From Halovivax gelatinilyticus (GTDB lineage: Archaea > Halobacteriota > Halobacteria > Halobacteriales > Natrialbaceae): DNA of 64,000 nucleotides. The notes beneath the pieces were generated by a model that did no database searches, had not been told where the DNA came from, and saw only the letters and a list, made by a program, of their open reading frames with translations. Below are positions 25,574 through 34,633 of this stretch, in pieces (positions within the stretch are counted from its first letter, which is position 1; each line of letters begins with the position of its first letter). Location: NCBI RefSeq assembly GCF_024300625.1, contig NZ_CP101322.1:3299992-3363991 (forward strand), written 5' to 3'. A program made the translations under genes and the position numbers.

Positions 25574-26590
25574 TTATTCGGCGACCCCGAACGTCAACCC
25601 GTCGTGGGATTCGTAGTCCCGGAGCTGGACGTCGTCCGCCGTGAGTTCGTCGATGGGAACGTCGGCCACGTCGAGGTCGGGACGCGACAGCGGCCCTCTC
25701 GAACACTGTTCGAGCAGTCCGGGGACGTGGTCCATCCGCTCGTCACCGTCGGCTTCGGCCGGGGCCGCCTCCTCGAGCCAGGCCCGAACGTCGCGGTACT
25801 CCGCCCTCGTTTCGACGTCGCGAAGCCGAGATTGCAGGGCGTCGAGGTTGTCCGCGTACCACTTCCCGCGCTCGCCCGTGCCGCAGTAGACGTGGGCGTC
25901 GACGACCGTGTGGCCGAAGTGACCGGGTTCGTACCCCGTTTGTTGGGCGATGACGGTCGTGAGCAGGGAGTACGCGGCGATATTAAACGGAACGCCGAGT
26001 GCGACATCGCCGGAACGTTGCGTGAGGTGACAGTGTAGTCGACCCCCCTGGACGTTGAAAACGAACGTGTAGTGACACGGCGGCAACGTCGAGACGGCGG
26101 CGTTTGCCGGGTGCCAGGCGTTGACGACGAGTCGTCGCGAGTTCGGTTGGTCAGAGAGGGTGTCGATCACGTACTGAAGTTGGTCGAACGTAACTCGTCC
26201 GTCCGCCTCTTTGGTGGTCCATCGGTGGACGTCGTCCGGCCACGTCTCTCCCTCGAGTCGGGCCGGCTGGTCGGGAACCGGATACCGTCGCCAGAATCGA
26301 CCGTAGGCGGTGTCGAGTCGACCGTCTTCGTCCGCCCACGCGTCCCAGATTTTTGTCTCCTCCCGGAGGGTGCGTATGTGCTCTTCACCGGAGAGGTACC
26401 AGCACACCTCGTGGATCATCGAGTTCCAGCGGTAGCCGTCCATCTTCTTGGTCGTGAGGAGCGGAAACCCCTCGCGTAGATCGATCTCGTAGTGGCGGCT
26501 AAAGCGCGAGATCGTATCGATGCCGGTGCGGTTCGGCTTGTACGTTCCTCCCGAGAGCACCGAATCGACGAGACCGAGGTACTGTTCCAT
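25574..26590 (-). CDS. thyA: Thymidylate synthase
   Basis: A 338-aa ThyA-type enzyme methylating dUMP with methylene-tetrahydrofolate. The opening MEQYLGLVDSVLSGGTYKPNRTGIDTIS, phosphate-binding arginines in NSRRLVVNAWHP, the nucleophile Cys in LPPCHYTFVFNVQGG near residue 192, and SGDVALGVPFNIAAYSLLT are clear. The residue four after the catalytic Cys-His is Val where most ThyA enzymes have Gln. The length exceeds the bacterial 264 aa owing to loops, one near residues 85-125. A TATA-like CAATTATGAG element on the minus strand lies about 27 bases before the ATG, predicting a leaderless thyA-folA transcript. Confidence 0.96.
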   Translation of the reverse strand: MEQYLGLVDSVLSGGTYKPNRTGIDTISRFSRHYEIDLREGFPLLTTKKMDGYRWNSMIHEVCWYLSGEEHIRTLREETKIWDAWADEDGRLDTAYGRFWRRYPVPDQPARLEGETWPDDVHRWTTKEADGRVTFDQLQYVIDTLSDQPNSRRLVVNAWHPANAAVSTLPPCHYTFVFNVQGGRLHCHLTQRSGDVALGVPFNIAAYSLLTTVIAQQTGYEPGHFGHTVVDAHVYCGTGERGKWYADNLDALQSRLRDVETRAEYRDVRAWLEEAAPAEADGDERMDHVPGLLEQCSRGPLSRPDLDVADVPIDELTADDVQLRDYESHDGLTFGVAE

Positions 26591-26676
26591 GGAGTGTCAC
26601 TCAAACCGACGGCTCATAATTGTTGATACCTGTTGCGAGTCGGTAGACGAGTGCGTCGACATCATCCGTTGATAGG

Positions 26677-26760
26677 GCTGCCAGCACAAAAAGTACGGTT
26701 GATGGGGTACCCAACACGAACGTTTGGCTGGCAGGGAGCCCAGCACAACAGCTCTCCCCC
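26677..26760 (+). repeat. Nested inverted and direct repeats between thyA and the exonuclease gene
   Basis: CTGCCAGC at 26678-26685 and GCTGGCAG at 26727-26734 are perfect inverted arms; inside them GGGTACCC with flanking GTT/AAC forms a second palindrome. CCAGCACAA recurs at 26681-26689 and 26740-26748. The divergent promoters of thyA and the exonuclease gene flank this block, so it may be a binding region or a small mobile remnant. Confidence 0.5.
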
Positions 26761-26845
26761 GAGTCGATTCGCCAATCAAGCACGTTGTTCCACTTTCACC
26801 GCGGACGCAAAACCCTCTTACGGCGTCCAATCGTCGTCGCAATCG

Positions 26846-28423
26846 ATGCAATCCGACGACCGCCCGACGCTCCTCGCGATACCTGCCAGCATGGCGACGC
26901 GCGAGCCGTCGGCGCTCGTCGACGTGCGCGAGGAATTCGATCCTGACGGCGTCTGGATCCCCGGTCCGGCGCGCGACCCGCGAGCGACCGCTCGCATTCG
27001 GCAGTTTTTCGACGTCCCCGTCGTCCACCCGCCCCTCGGATCTAGCGGCGCGAGTATCCAGCGCCACACCGTCGGATCGGTTACGGTCGTGACCGTCAGT
27101 CGCGGTGTGGCGGTTCCCGATGCGGCGTCGGTGACCGCCGAACGATGCGAAAACTCGGATAGCGGACGTTCACCGGCCGATCGCGTCCTGCTGGTCTGTG
27201 ACGACATCGGTACGACCGTCGATCGAACGACGCTGAACGTCTCCCTCTCACACGGTGAGGAACTGCTCGCGTGTGTACCCGAAGACTGTCCGTCGCTGAC
27301 CGTTCTTACCGGCCGCCTGCCCGCCTCGTACGATCGATTCTGGCACCTCGATCGAACCGACCGAACGGTCATCGACGTGTACGAACCGGGTGATATTCCG
27401 ACCAACACCGTTTCGTCCGCCGAGGCGACCGCCCTCATACGAATCTGCGGAATCGGATCAGACGACGGGGATCGGCGGTCCGACGCCGTCGTCACCGTCG
27501 AACTGTCCGACGGTAGTCGAGACGACTCAGGCCAGTCAGCTGCCGACGGCGATCGATCGTACAGGCGCCCAGTCGAGTCGATCACCACCATCGGATGCGA
27601 CGCGTTCGGGATACGTGCGGTCGACGGGATCGGGCGGAAAACGGCCGAAGAACTCGAAGCGATCGACATTACGTCCCGACGCGACCTCGTCGAGACGACC
27701 CCTTCCGCTCTCGAATCCTGTCCAGGTATCGGACCGAAATCGGCTACCCGGATGTGCCAGCACGCGACCGTGCTGGAGACCGATCGGGCGCGCCGACTCA
27801 CGACCGAATCGCTCCCCGGTTCGTCCGCACCTCGTCCGCCACTCTGTCTCGACATCGAGACCGACGGTCTCTCGCCGACGATTATCTGGCAGATCGGCGT
27901 CTACGACCCAGCTGAAGACGACTACCGCGTGTTCGTCGAGCGATCCGATCCGTCTGACCCCGCGCGCGTCCTCGAGTCGTTTCTCGAGTGGCTCATCGGG
28001 ACCCACTACGACCGATCGCTCCTGACGTGGAACGGATATCGATTCGATTACCGCCATCTGAGCTCGTTCATCGAACGCTACGTCCCACACTATGCGGAAG
28101 GGTGGCGTTCGATGCACAAACACGACCTCTATCACTGGGCGGTCGTCGCGTCGAACGCGCTCTGTCCCGGTCGATCGAATCGTCTCGACGTCGTTGCGAA
28201 CGCGATCGGATACGACGGACTGCGTACCGGCCTCGACGGCGCTGAGACCGCGACGGCCTACTCGCGATTTATTCGAACTGGCGATCCGCTCGAGTGGGAT
28301 CGCCACGAGCGCTACTGTGAGGACGACTGTCGGCGTCTGTGGGCTGTCTACGAACACCTCGAAAACGCCCAACCATCAGCGGTGAAATCGAGACCGACAC
28401 AGACCGGGTTAGGTGACTTTTAA
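26846..28423 (+). CDS. MrfB-like DEDDy exonuclease with helix-hairpin-helix motifs
   Basis: A 525-aa protein. The N-terminal 230 residues have no motif I recognise. Two helix-hairpin-helix motifs follow at about 255-320 (VDGIGRKTAEELEAI and CPGIGPKSATRM), giving DNA binding. The C-terminal RNase H-like exonuclease has the DEDDy residues: CLDIETDGLSP near residue 333, WNGYRFDYRHL, and YCEDDCRRLWAVY. The family is YprB/MrfB, a DNA repair exonuclease in Bacillus acting with the helicase MrfA on mitomycin damage. The helicase gene follows after two bases. Start ATG 26846, with a TCTTACGG-like element about 28 bases upstream. Confidence 0.88.
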   Translation: MQSDDRPTLLAIPASMATREPSALVDVREEFDPDGVWIPGPARDPRATARIRQFFDVPVVHPPLGSSGASIQRHTVGSVTVVTVSRGVAVPDAASVTAERCENSDSGRSPADRVLLVCDDIGTTVDRTTLNVSLSHGEELLACVPEDCPSLTVLTGRLPASYDRFWHLDRTDRTVIDVYEPGDIPTNTVSSAEATALIRICGIGSDDGDRRSDAVVTVELSDGSRDDSGQSAADGDRSYRRPVESITTIGCDAFGIRAVDGIGRKTAEELEAIDITSRRDLVETTPSALESCPGIGPKSATRMCQHATVLETDRARRLTTESLPGSSAPRPPLCLDIETDGLSPTIIWQIGVYDPAEDDYRVFVERSDPSDPARVLESFLEWLIGTHYDRSLLTWNGYRFDYRHLSSFIERYVPHYAEGWRSMHKHDLYHWAVVASNALCPGRSNRLDVVANAIGYDGLRTGLDGAETATAYSRFIRTGDPLEWDRHERYCEDDCRRLWAVYEHLENAQPSAVKSRPTQTGLGDF

Positions 28424-28425
28424 TC

Positions 28426-31236
28426 GTGGACCCCGACAAATCGGCTACCGAGAGACGGACGACCAGGAACGACGATGGATCGTTCGAAACCGACGATTCC
28501 AGGGTCGTGAAGATGACCTGGGAGCGGCTGATCGAGACGTATCCGGGTTCCCCCGGAGCGGTTACAGTCGTCGACGTGCCTGCGCGACCAGCGGAGACGG
28601 TTCCGGCCGTCGACGTCCTCCGCCCCTCGCTCGCCGATGCACTCGATCACGACCTGTACGCTCACCAGGCTGCGGCACTCGATTCGCTCGATGCCGGGGA
28701 ACACGTCTGCGTCGCGACGAGTACGGCCTCCGGAAAGACGCTCGTGTACGGCCTTCAGATCGCGAGAAAATTCGCAGACGGTAGTCTCACGAATCGGTCC
28801 GCGAGCGTGTCGAGCGGAGACGTAGTTCGTCATCCGCGATCAGACTCGACCGACGGCGCGACGGCGCTCGTCGTCTATCCGACGAAAGCGCTCTCGCGGG
28901 ATCAAGAGCGTGAGTTGAACGATCTGTACGATCGACTCGGTCTCGACGTATCCGTCCGTGTCTACGACGGCGACACCGAACGCGGCGAACGGAGACGCGA
29001 GATTCGCGAGACGGCGGACGTGATCCTCACCAACTTCATGGGCGTGAACACCTACCTCCACGACCACGACCGCTGGCGTCGGTTCTACCGGTCGTGCGAG
29101 CTGGTGGTGATCGACGAATCACACACCTACACCGGCATCCACGGGATGCACGTCGCGTGGACGATTAGACGGTTACAGCGCGTCCTCTCTTACTATGGCG
29201 CGGATCCGCAGTTCGTTCTTTCGAGCGCGACGATCGGGAATCCGGCGAAGCACTCCGAAACGTTGATCGACGAGACCGTGACCGTTATCGACGACGACGG
29301 CTCCCCTCGCGGTCCCAGGGACCTGGTCCTCTGGAATCCGCCGCGAGCGACCGACGAGGGTGACGGTGAGTCGGATTCGACCGTAGCGACGGGCGACGAA
29401 ACCCCCGTATCTACAACCGACAGCGGATCACAAGAGCGAGCGGATCGGCTCCCCGCATCCGTTGAAGCACCTCGGCTCTTCAGCCACCTCACCTACCACG
29501 GTCAGCAAACGTTACAGTTCACTCCGTCACGAAAACTGGCCGAGCTCTCCGTCGAACGCGCACTCGCACACAGAGAGCGCCGATCGTCCTACTACACCGA
29601 ACGCGATCGCGCGACATCGATACAATCCTACCACGCTGGACACGCCCGAACCAGCAGACACGCCACGGAAGAGGGACTCAAATCCGGTGCCCTCGCCGGC
29701 GTCGCCTCGACGAACGCGCTCGAACTCGGGGTCAACATCGGGACGATGGACGCGACGGTCCAACTCGGCTATCCCGGACAGCGCCAGTCGTTCAGACAAC
29801 AGATCGGTCGCGCCGGTCGCGGAACCGAACGGGCGCTCTCGGTTCTCGTCGCCGATCATCGAACGCTCGATCAGTACGTCGTCTCCAATCCCTCCTATCT
29901 CACCGAGGGGACCGTCGAAGACGCGGTCGTCGACACCGAAAACGACGCGGTGTTCGCCACACACGTTCGATGTGCGGCGGACGAACTCGCGCTCTCTGAA
30001 GCCGACGTCGATCAGTTCGCCCCGCGCGAACGGCTCGACGACGCCGTCGAGTTCTGGCGTCGAACCGGTCAACTCTCCGGTCGGCTGGAAACCGGCGCGA
30101 GTTACGCGGGGCCACCTCGCCCCCAGTCGTCGGTATCGATGTACGCGACGGCCGGCGATGAGTACGAGGTTCGTCTGGCCGACGGCGTCGACGAGCGATT
30201 CGAACCGAGGTTGGAACCGCTGGCGCGCGAACGCGTGTTTCGCGACTTCCACGAGGGCGCCGTCAGGCTCCACGAAGGTGCGCAGTACGAGGTGTGCCGG
30301 GTCGTTCACGACGGACCGACGCCACACGTGGTGGTTCGACCGGTGGACGTCGAGTTCTATACCCAGACGAATCGCGAAGTGACGGTCCTCGACGCTCGAG
30401 CAGACCGGTCGCGAGAGATTGGCGACTTCGTCCTCCACTACGGTACCGGAACGGTCCTGTCGTACTACGGCACCTACGATCAGGTGATGGTCGACGGCGG
30501 AAAGAAACGACGCCAGGGCGTACCGACCGGTCTCCCAGCGCTCTCGATGTCGACGCAACTGTGCTGGCTCGAGGTTCCTCGAGACGTCGAGCAGACGCTC
30601 GTCGACCGCTACAGTCACGTGAAAGAACCGGAACTCGACGGCGAACTGGGTGACAGCGACCACGTCGGCTACGCCGGCGGACTCCACGCCGCCGAACACG
30701 CGACGATCGGCGTTGCCCCGCTCGAACTCATGGTCGACAGCCGCGATCTGGGTGGACTGGCGACGCTCTCGCTCGACGCACACCGTACTCCGTCTGCTGG
30801 GGAGCCTTCGTCTGAGCACGACTCGCGGACTCCTGACTCCATCGCCGCGGCAGAGGCGACCATCCGGTCGCGCGCGGCGGCGCTCGAACGCCCGCCGACG
30901 AGTGGCTGGTTCATCTACGACGGCGTCGAAGGTGGACTCGGATTCTCGCGGGCGATCTACGAGAACTTCGAAGCGATCGCACAGCGAGCGCTGGACCTGA
31001 TCGTCGGCTGTGACTGCGGTCGCGACGACGGTTGCCCCGGGTGTATCATGGACGACCGATGTGGAAACGACAACCGACCGCTTCACGCCGACGCGGCGGC
31101 CGACGTGCTGAGAAGCGTCCTGAACGGTTCGTCGATCGAGTCGAGCGCGGACGAGCCCGACAGATCCAGCGAACCGCCAGACTCCAACGGAGAGACGGCC
31201 GATCCGAGCGGACGGCCGACGCTCTTTTTCTCCTGA
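28426..31236 (+). CDS. MrfA/YprA-type superfamily 2 helicase with C-terminal zinc domain
   Basis: A 936-aa ATP-dependent helicase. The motor shows Walker A ATSTASGKT near residue 97, motif II VIDESHTYT near 228 (DESH, not DEAH), motif III LSSATIGN, motif V STNALELGVNIG and motif VI QQIGRAGRG. The C-terminal DUF1998 region has a cysteine cluster CDCGRDDGCPGCIMDDRC near 862 that probably binds zinc. A variable acidic insert of about 60 residues sits between motifs III and IV. It starts with GTG two bases after the exonuclease stop; an in-frame ATG at 28513 is an alternative. It should unwind damaged DNA for the adjacent exonuclease. Confidence 0.92.
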   Translation: MDPDKSATERRTTRNDDGSFETDDSRVVKMTWERLIETYPGSPGAVTVVDVPARPAETVPAVDVLRPSLADALDHDLYAHQAAALDSLDAGEHVCVATSTASGKTLVYGLQIARKFADGSLTNRSASVSSGDVVRHPRSDSTDGATALVVYPTKALSRDQERELNDLYDRLGLDVSVRVYDGDTERGERRREIRETADVILTNFMGVNTYLHDHDRWRRFYRSCELVVIDESHTYTGIHGMHVAWTIRRLQRVLSYYGADPQFVLSSATIGNPAKHSETLIDETVTVIDDDGSPRGPRDLVLWNPPRATDEGDGESDSTVATGDETPVSTTDSGSQERADRLPASVEAPRLFSHLTYHGQQTLQFTPSRKLAELSVERALAHRERRSSYYTERDRATSIQSYHAGHARTSRHATEEGLKSGALAGVASTNALELGVNIGTMDATVQLGYPGQRQSFRQQIGRAGRGTERALSVLVADHRTLDQYVVSNPSYLTEGTVEDAVVDTENDAVFATHVRCAADELALSEADVDQFAPRERLDDAVEFWRRTGQLSGRLETGASYAGPPRPQSSVSMYATAGDEYEVRLADGVDERFEPRLEPLARERVFRDFHEGAVRLHEGAQYEVCRVVHDGPTPHVVVRPVDVEFYTQTNREVTVLDARADRSREIGDFVLHYGTGTVLSYYGTYDQVMVDGGKKRRQGVPTGLPALSMSTQLCWLEVPRDVEQTLVDRYSHVKEPELDGELGDSDHVGYAGGLHAAEHATIGVAPLELMVDSRDLGGLATLSLDAHRTPSAGEPSSEHDSRTPDSIAAAEATIRSRAAALERPPTSGWFIYDGVEGGLGFSRAIYENFEAIAQRALDLIVGCDCGRDDGCPGCIMDDRCGNDNRPLHADAAADVLRSVLNGSSIESSADEPDRSSEPPDSNGETADPSGRPTLFFS

Positions 31237-31342
31237 CCGATCGAGTCGTGGTCCCGAGGTCCATCGTGAACGAACACTGTCCGGTGAAATTTCAACGGAC
31301 GAAACGGTAACGTTTACCCGTTGGCCACACCCCAGATGAGAT

Positions 31343-32635
31343 ATGCGCGAGATCGTGTTACTGATAGGCGGTGGCGGTCGCGAACACGCCATCGCTCGGT
31401 CACTCGCAGACAGCGAGGTGGACCTGTACGCCTGTGCGGGCAATCGAAATCCCGGGATCGTTTCGCTCGCGAACGGCTTCGAGACGCTCGATACGACCGA
31501 CACGGACGCCGTCGTCGAGTACGCCGAAGCAGTCGACGCGACGATCGCCGTCGTCGGCCCGGAGGCGCCGTTGGCGGAGGGAGTGGTCGACGCGCTCGAA
31601 ATGGCCGGAATCTACGCGTTCGGACCCACGCAGTCTGACGCACGGATCGAGACCGACAAGGCGTTTCAGCGTCGATTCATGGCCGAGAACGATATCCCCG
31701 GCTGTCCGGACTTCGAGACGTTCGAGGACGTTGATGCGGCCTGCGCGTTCGTCGACGAGTACGACGGCGATCTGGCGATCAAACCCGCCGGACTCACCGG
31801 CGGAAAGGGTGTAAAGGTCATCGGCGATCAGGTAACGCCCGAAGAGGGGAAAGAGTACATCCGAAATTCGGGGTACGGTCGCCTCGTCTTAGAAGAGCGA
31901 CTCGTTGGTGAGGAGTTCACCGTCCAGGCGTTCGTCGCCAACGGTTCCGTCCGAACGGCGCCGGCGATTCAGGATCACAAGCGAGCCTACGAGGGCGACG
32001 AAGGGCCGAATACCGGGGGAATGGGCAGTTACTCGGACGTCGGTACCGACCTGCCATTTATGGACGATGGCGATTACGACCGGGCCGTCGAAATCATAGA
32101 GGCGACCGTCGACGCCCTCGACGAGTACAAGGGCATCCTCTACGGGCAGTTCATGCTCACCGCTGACGGACCGAAGGTGATCGAATTCAACGCCCGGTTC
32201 GGCGATCCGGAAGCGATGAATACCTTACCCGTTCTGGAAACGGAGTTTCTCGACGTGCTGATCGCCGCACGTAACGGCGAAGCGCTTCCCGACCTCTCGT
32301 ATAGCGAACACGCGACCGTCTGTAAGTACGCCGTTCCGGAAGGGTACCCGGTCGACCCAGAAGCCGGCGCGCGCGTAGCGGTGGACGAAGAGAGCGCCGG
32401 CGACGCGCTGGTTTTTTACGCGAGTGTCGACGAGCGCGATGACGGCATCTACACGACGACCTCGCGATCATTCGCGGTGGTGGGACTCGCCGATTCCATC
32501 GCCGAAGCGGAGTCGATCGCCGAAGACGCACTGTCGGTCGCCGGCGACGAGGGACTTCACATCCGTCACGACATCGGTACATCGAAACTCCTACAGCGTC
32601 GGATCGATCACATGAACGAACTCCGAGAGACGTAA
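31343..32635 (+). CDS. purD: Phosphoribosylamine-glycine ligase (GAR synthetase)
   Basis: A 430-aa ATP-grasp enzyme joining 5-phosphoribosylamine and glycine, the second step of purine synthesis. Seen: VLLIGGGGREHAIARSL at the start, GNRNPGIVSLANG, VGPEAPLAEGVVDAL, the ATP-binding KPAGLTGGKGVKVIGD near residue 153, DHKRAYEGDEGPNTGGMGSYS near 213, and the metal-binding EFNARFGDPEAMN near 285. Length and order are typical. A TAACGTTTACC box about 28 bases before the ATG suggests a short-leader transcript. It is isolated from other purine genes. Confidence 0.97.
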   Translation: MREIVLLIGGGGREHAIARSLADSEVDLYACAGNRNPGIVSLANGFETLDTTDTDAVVEYAEAVDATIAVVGPEAPLAEGVVDALEMAGIYAFGPTQSDARIETDKAFQRRFMAENDIPGCPDFETFEDVDAACAFVDEYDGDLAIKPAGLTGGKGVKVIGDQVTPEEGKEYIRNSGYGRLVLEERLVGEEFTVQAFVANGSVRTAPAIQDHKRAYEGDEGPNTGGMGSYSDVGTDLPFMDDGDYDRAVEIIEATVDALDEYKGILYGQFMLTADGPKVIEFNARFGDPEAMNTLPVLETEFLDVLIAARNGEALPDLSYSEHATVCKYAVPEGYPVDPEAGARVAVDEESAGDALVFYASVDERDDGIYTTTSRSFAVVGLADSIAEAESIAEDALSVAGDEGLHIRHDIGTSKLLQRRIDHMNELRET

Positions 32636-32709
32636 CTGCAGACCAGCGGGTTCGGATCCATTGGAGTCGACACCTACCTTCTTGTATCGACGCTCCAATA
32701 ACTCACGTA

Positions 32710-33255
32710 GTGACATCTGAGGAGGATTCTCGACACGATCGGATCGACCGCCATCCGACACCGGGTCCGGGAAATTCACTGGCTCACTGGACCAGCGCGC
32801 GAAACCCGCTTCGAGTGGCGTTCTCGTACGTCATCGTCTGGCTGGTCCGCATCTCGCCGAGTTTGAAACTAAAACGCTGGTTGTTGAGACGGCTCGGCGT
32901 CACCGTCGGTGCGGGTGTCTCCTGGGGACTAGAAGCGACCCCCGACGTCTTCTGGCCCGAACTGATCACCATCGAAGATCACGCGTTGGTCGGCTACGAC
33001 GTGACGATTCTCTGCCATGAATTTCTCCAGGACGAGTATCGGACCGGCGAGGTTGTCGTCGGTGAGCGAGCGATGATCGGCGCCGGAGCGATCGTCCTTC
33101 CGGGCGTCGAGATCGGTCGTGGCGCGAGCGTCGCCGCGAACTCACTCGTCACTCGAGACGTTCCGGACGGAGGAGTCGTCGCCGGCGTTCCCGCCAGACC
33201 GATGAACAGCGAGGCGATCGGCGAGGACCGCGATTCGAACGGCTCTCACGGGTGA
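32710..33255 (+). CDS. Hexapeptide-repeat acyltransferase
   Basis: A 181-aa left-handed beta-helix acyltransferase of the maltose/galactoside O-acetyltransferase group. An N-terminal amphipathic or membrane-leaning helix (VAFSYVIVWLVRISPSLKLKRWLLRRLG) is followed by hexapeptide turns, the catalytic-His block YDVTILCHEFLQDEYRTG near 100, VGERAMIGAGAIVLPGVEIGRGASVAANS, and the closing VVAGVPARP acyl-CoA loop. It starts with GTG at 32710; no ATG gives the family N-terminus. The acceptor is unknown; surface glycan or lipid acetylation is possible. Confidence 0.85.
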   Translation: MTSEEDSRHDRIDRHPTPGPGNSLAHWTSARNPLRVAFSYVIVWLVRISPSLKLKRWLLRRLGVTVGAGVSWGLEATPDVFWPELITIEDHALVGYDVTILCHEFLQDEYRTGEVVVGERAMIGAGAIVLPGVEIGRGASVAANSLVTRDVPDGGVVAGVPARPMNSEAIGEDRDSNGSHG

Positions 33256-33305
33256 GTTTCGCGCGTGAATGGGCTGGAGCGTCCGAGAAAACGGATACTG
33301 TAGTG

Positions 33306-34478
33306 TCAGAGCGACGACCAGCGCTTTCTGGCATCGTTCCAGCCGGTCAGGTCAGCGATCCAGCGCGCTGCGATCATCTTCTTTAAATTCTTGGCTGGAA
33401 TGCCGCCGAACGTCGTGACGGGAAGCCCGATACCAAAGGCCGGCCTGACGTCGTGAGCAACGGCCCGGTCGCCGACGGAAACCACCGTTCCCTTGTTCTC
33501 GTAGGTCCAGGTTTCGAGCGGGTTCCCTTCGATCGCCCGGACGATGTTCGTACCGACGACTTCCGCGGCCTGCCAGGCGGCCTGAGCGGTCGGCGGCGCC
33601 GGTCGCTCGCCCTCCTGGTCGATGATCGCCGAGTCTCCAATCGCGAAGACGCGTTCGTCCGACGTCTGGAACGTCGATTCGGCCTCGATTCGGTTGTGCT
33701 GGTTATCCAGGCTGGTTCCATCGAGAGCGTCCTGTCCGGTGATTCCGCCGGTCCAGATGAGAACGTCGTGGGCGAGCGGATCGCCCTCGTCGAAGTGAAT
33801 GTCGTCGGCGTTCGCTTCGGTGATCGGGTCGTCGGTGTGAATAGTGACGTTGACGTCCTCTAACCGCTCTCTGAGGGCCTTTTGAATTTCGGGGTCGTTG
33901 CCGGGGAAGATCTCTTCCATCGCCTCGACGAGGTGAATATCGAGCGGAACGCGATGTTCGTCACGGAACTCGGCGATCTCGCCGGCGGTCTGGATGCCCG
34001 AAAGGCCGGCCCCGCCGACGACGACCTGGGCGGGTTCGCTCCGCGTCGCCCGTTCGCCCGCATCGGATATCGCCTCGTGAATAGAAAGTGCATCGTCGAG
34101 ACCCTTCAACGTGAGCGAGTGTTCGTCGAGACCGGGAATGCCGTAAAAGGCCGTCTTGCTCCCGAGTGCGACGAGAACGTAATCGTAGGAGATGTCCTCG
34201 CCATCGTCGAGTTCGATCAGGCGTTCGTCGGTGTCTATATCGACGACGCGGTCGTGGACGAACGTCGTTCGATCGTTCGCGATCGAACCGATCGGAACCG
34301 TCACGTCCGTCTGGACGGCCGGATCCCGGACGACGCGGTGGACTTCGTGCAGGACGAGGTGGTAGTCAGTATCGGAAACCCACGTGAGCTGGGCGTCATC
34401 AGCGAGCGATGATTGGAGCGACTTGACCGCGCCGGCACCGGCGTATCCGGACCCCAGCACGACGACGTCTGTACTCAT
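33306..34478 (-). CDS. NDH-2-like FAD-dependent NAD(P)H dehydrogenase
   Basis: A 390-aa flavoprotein of the type II NADH:quinone dehydrogenase/sulfide-quinone reductase family, probably peripheral on the inner face of the membrane passing electrons to menaquinone. The FAD fold VVVLGSGYAGAGAVKSL is at residue 4, the NAD(P)H fold VVVGGAGLSGIQTAGEIAE near 153, and the second FAD motif ERVFAIGDSAI near 277. The C-terminus (KNLKKMIAARWIADLTGW) is the usual amphipathic anchor. Redox cysteines of sulfide-quinone reductases are absent, so NADH oxidation is favoured. Start ATG at 34478 gives the FAD motif at the N-terminus. Confidence 0.88.
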   Translation of the reverse strand: MSTDVVVLGSGYAGAGAVKSLQSSLADDAQLTWVSDTDYHLVLHEVHRVVRDPAVQTDVTVPIGSIANDRTTFVHDRVVDIDTDERLIELDDGEDISYDYVLVALGSKTAFYGIPGLDEHSLTLKGLDDALSIHEAISDAGERATRSEPAQVVVGGAGLSGIQTAGEIAEFRDEHRVPLDIHLVEAMEEIFPGNDPEIQKALRERLEDVNVTIHTDDPITEANADDIHFDEGDPLAHDVLIWTGGITGQDALDGTSLDNQHNRIEAESTFQTSDERVFAIGDSAIIDQEGERPAPPTAQAAWQAAEVVGTNIVRAIEGNPLETWTYENKGTVVSVGDRAVAHDVRPAFGIGLPVTTFGGIPAKNLKKMIAARWIADLTGWNDARKRWSSL

Positions 34479-34633
34479 ACCAGTGGCTCGGGATAGCTCC
34501 AATACAAAGGTGTTGAAAGCGGTGTCTCCGTGTGAGCGGTTCTCTCGCGTACAAACTGGTCGGTCGTTTCGGTAGGATATTGGACAGATCCACCGGTTGC
34601 TAACGCGGTGTAACAGTTGGTATACTCGGGCGG

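Noticed and set aside
26601-26783. 60-codon minus-strand frame upstream of thyA
   Set aside because: It covers the predicted thyA promoter and the nested palindromes; the coding look is weak, so no gene is called.
29527-31503. 658-codon minus-strand frame across the helicase gene
   Set aside because: Antisense to the helicase and running into purD; no recognisable domain.
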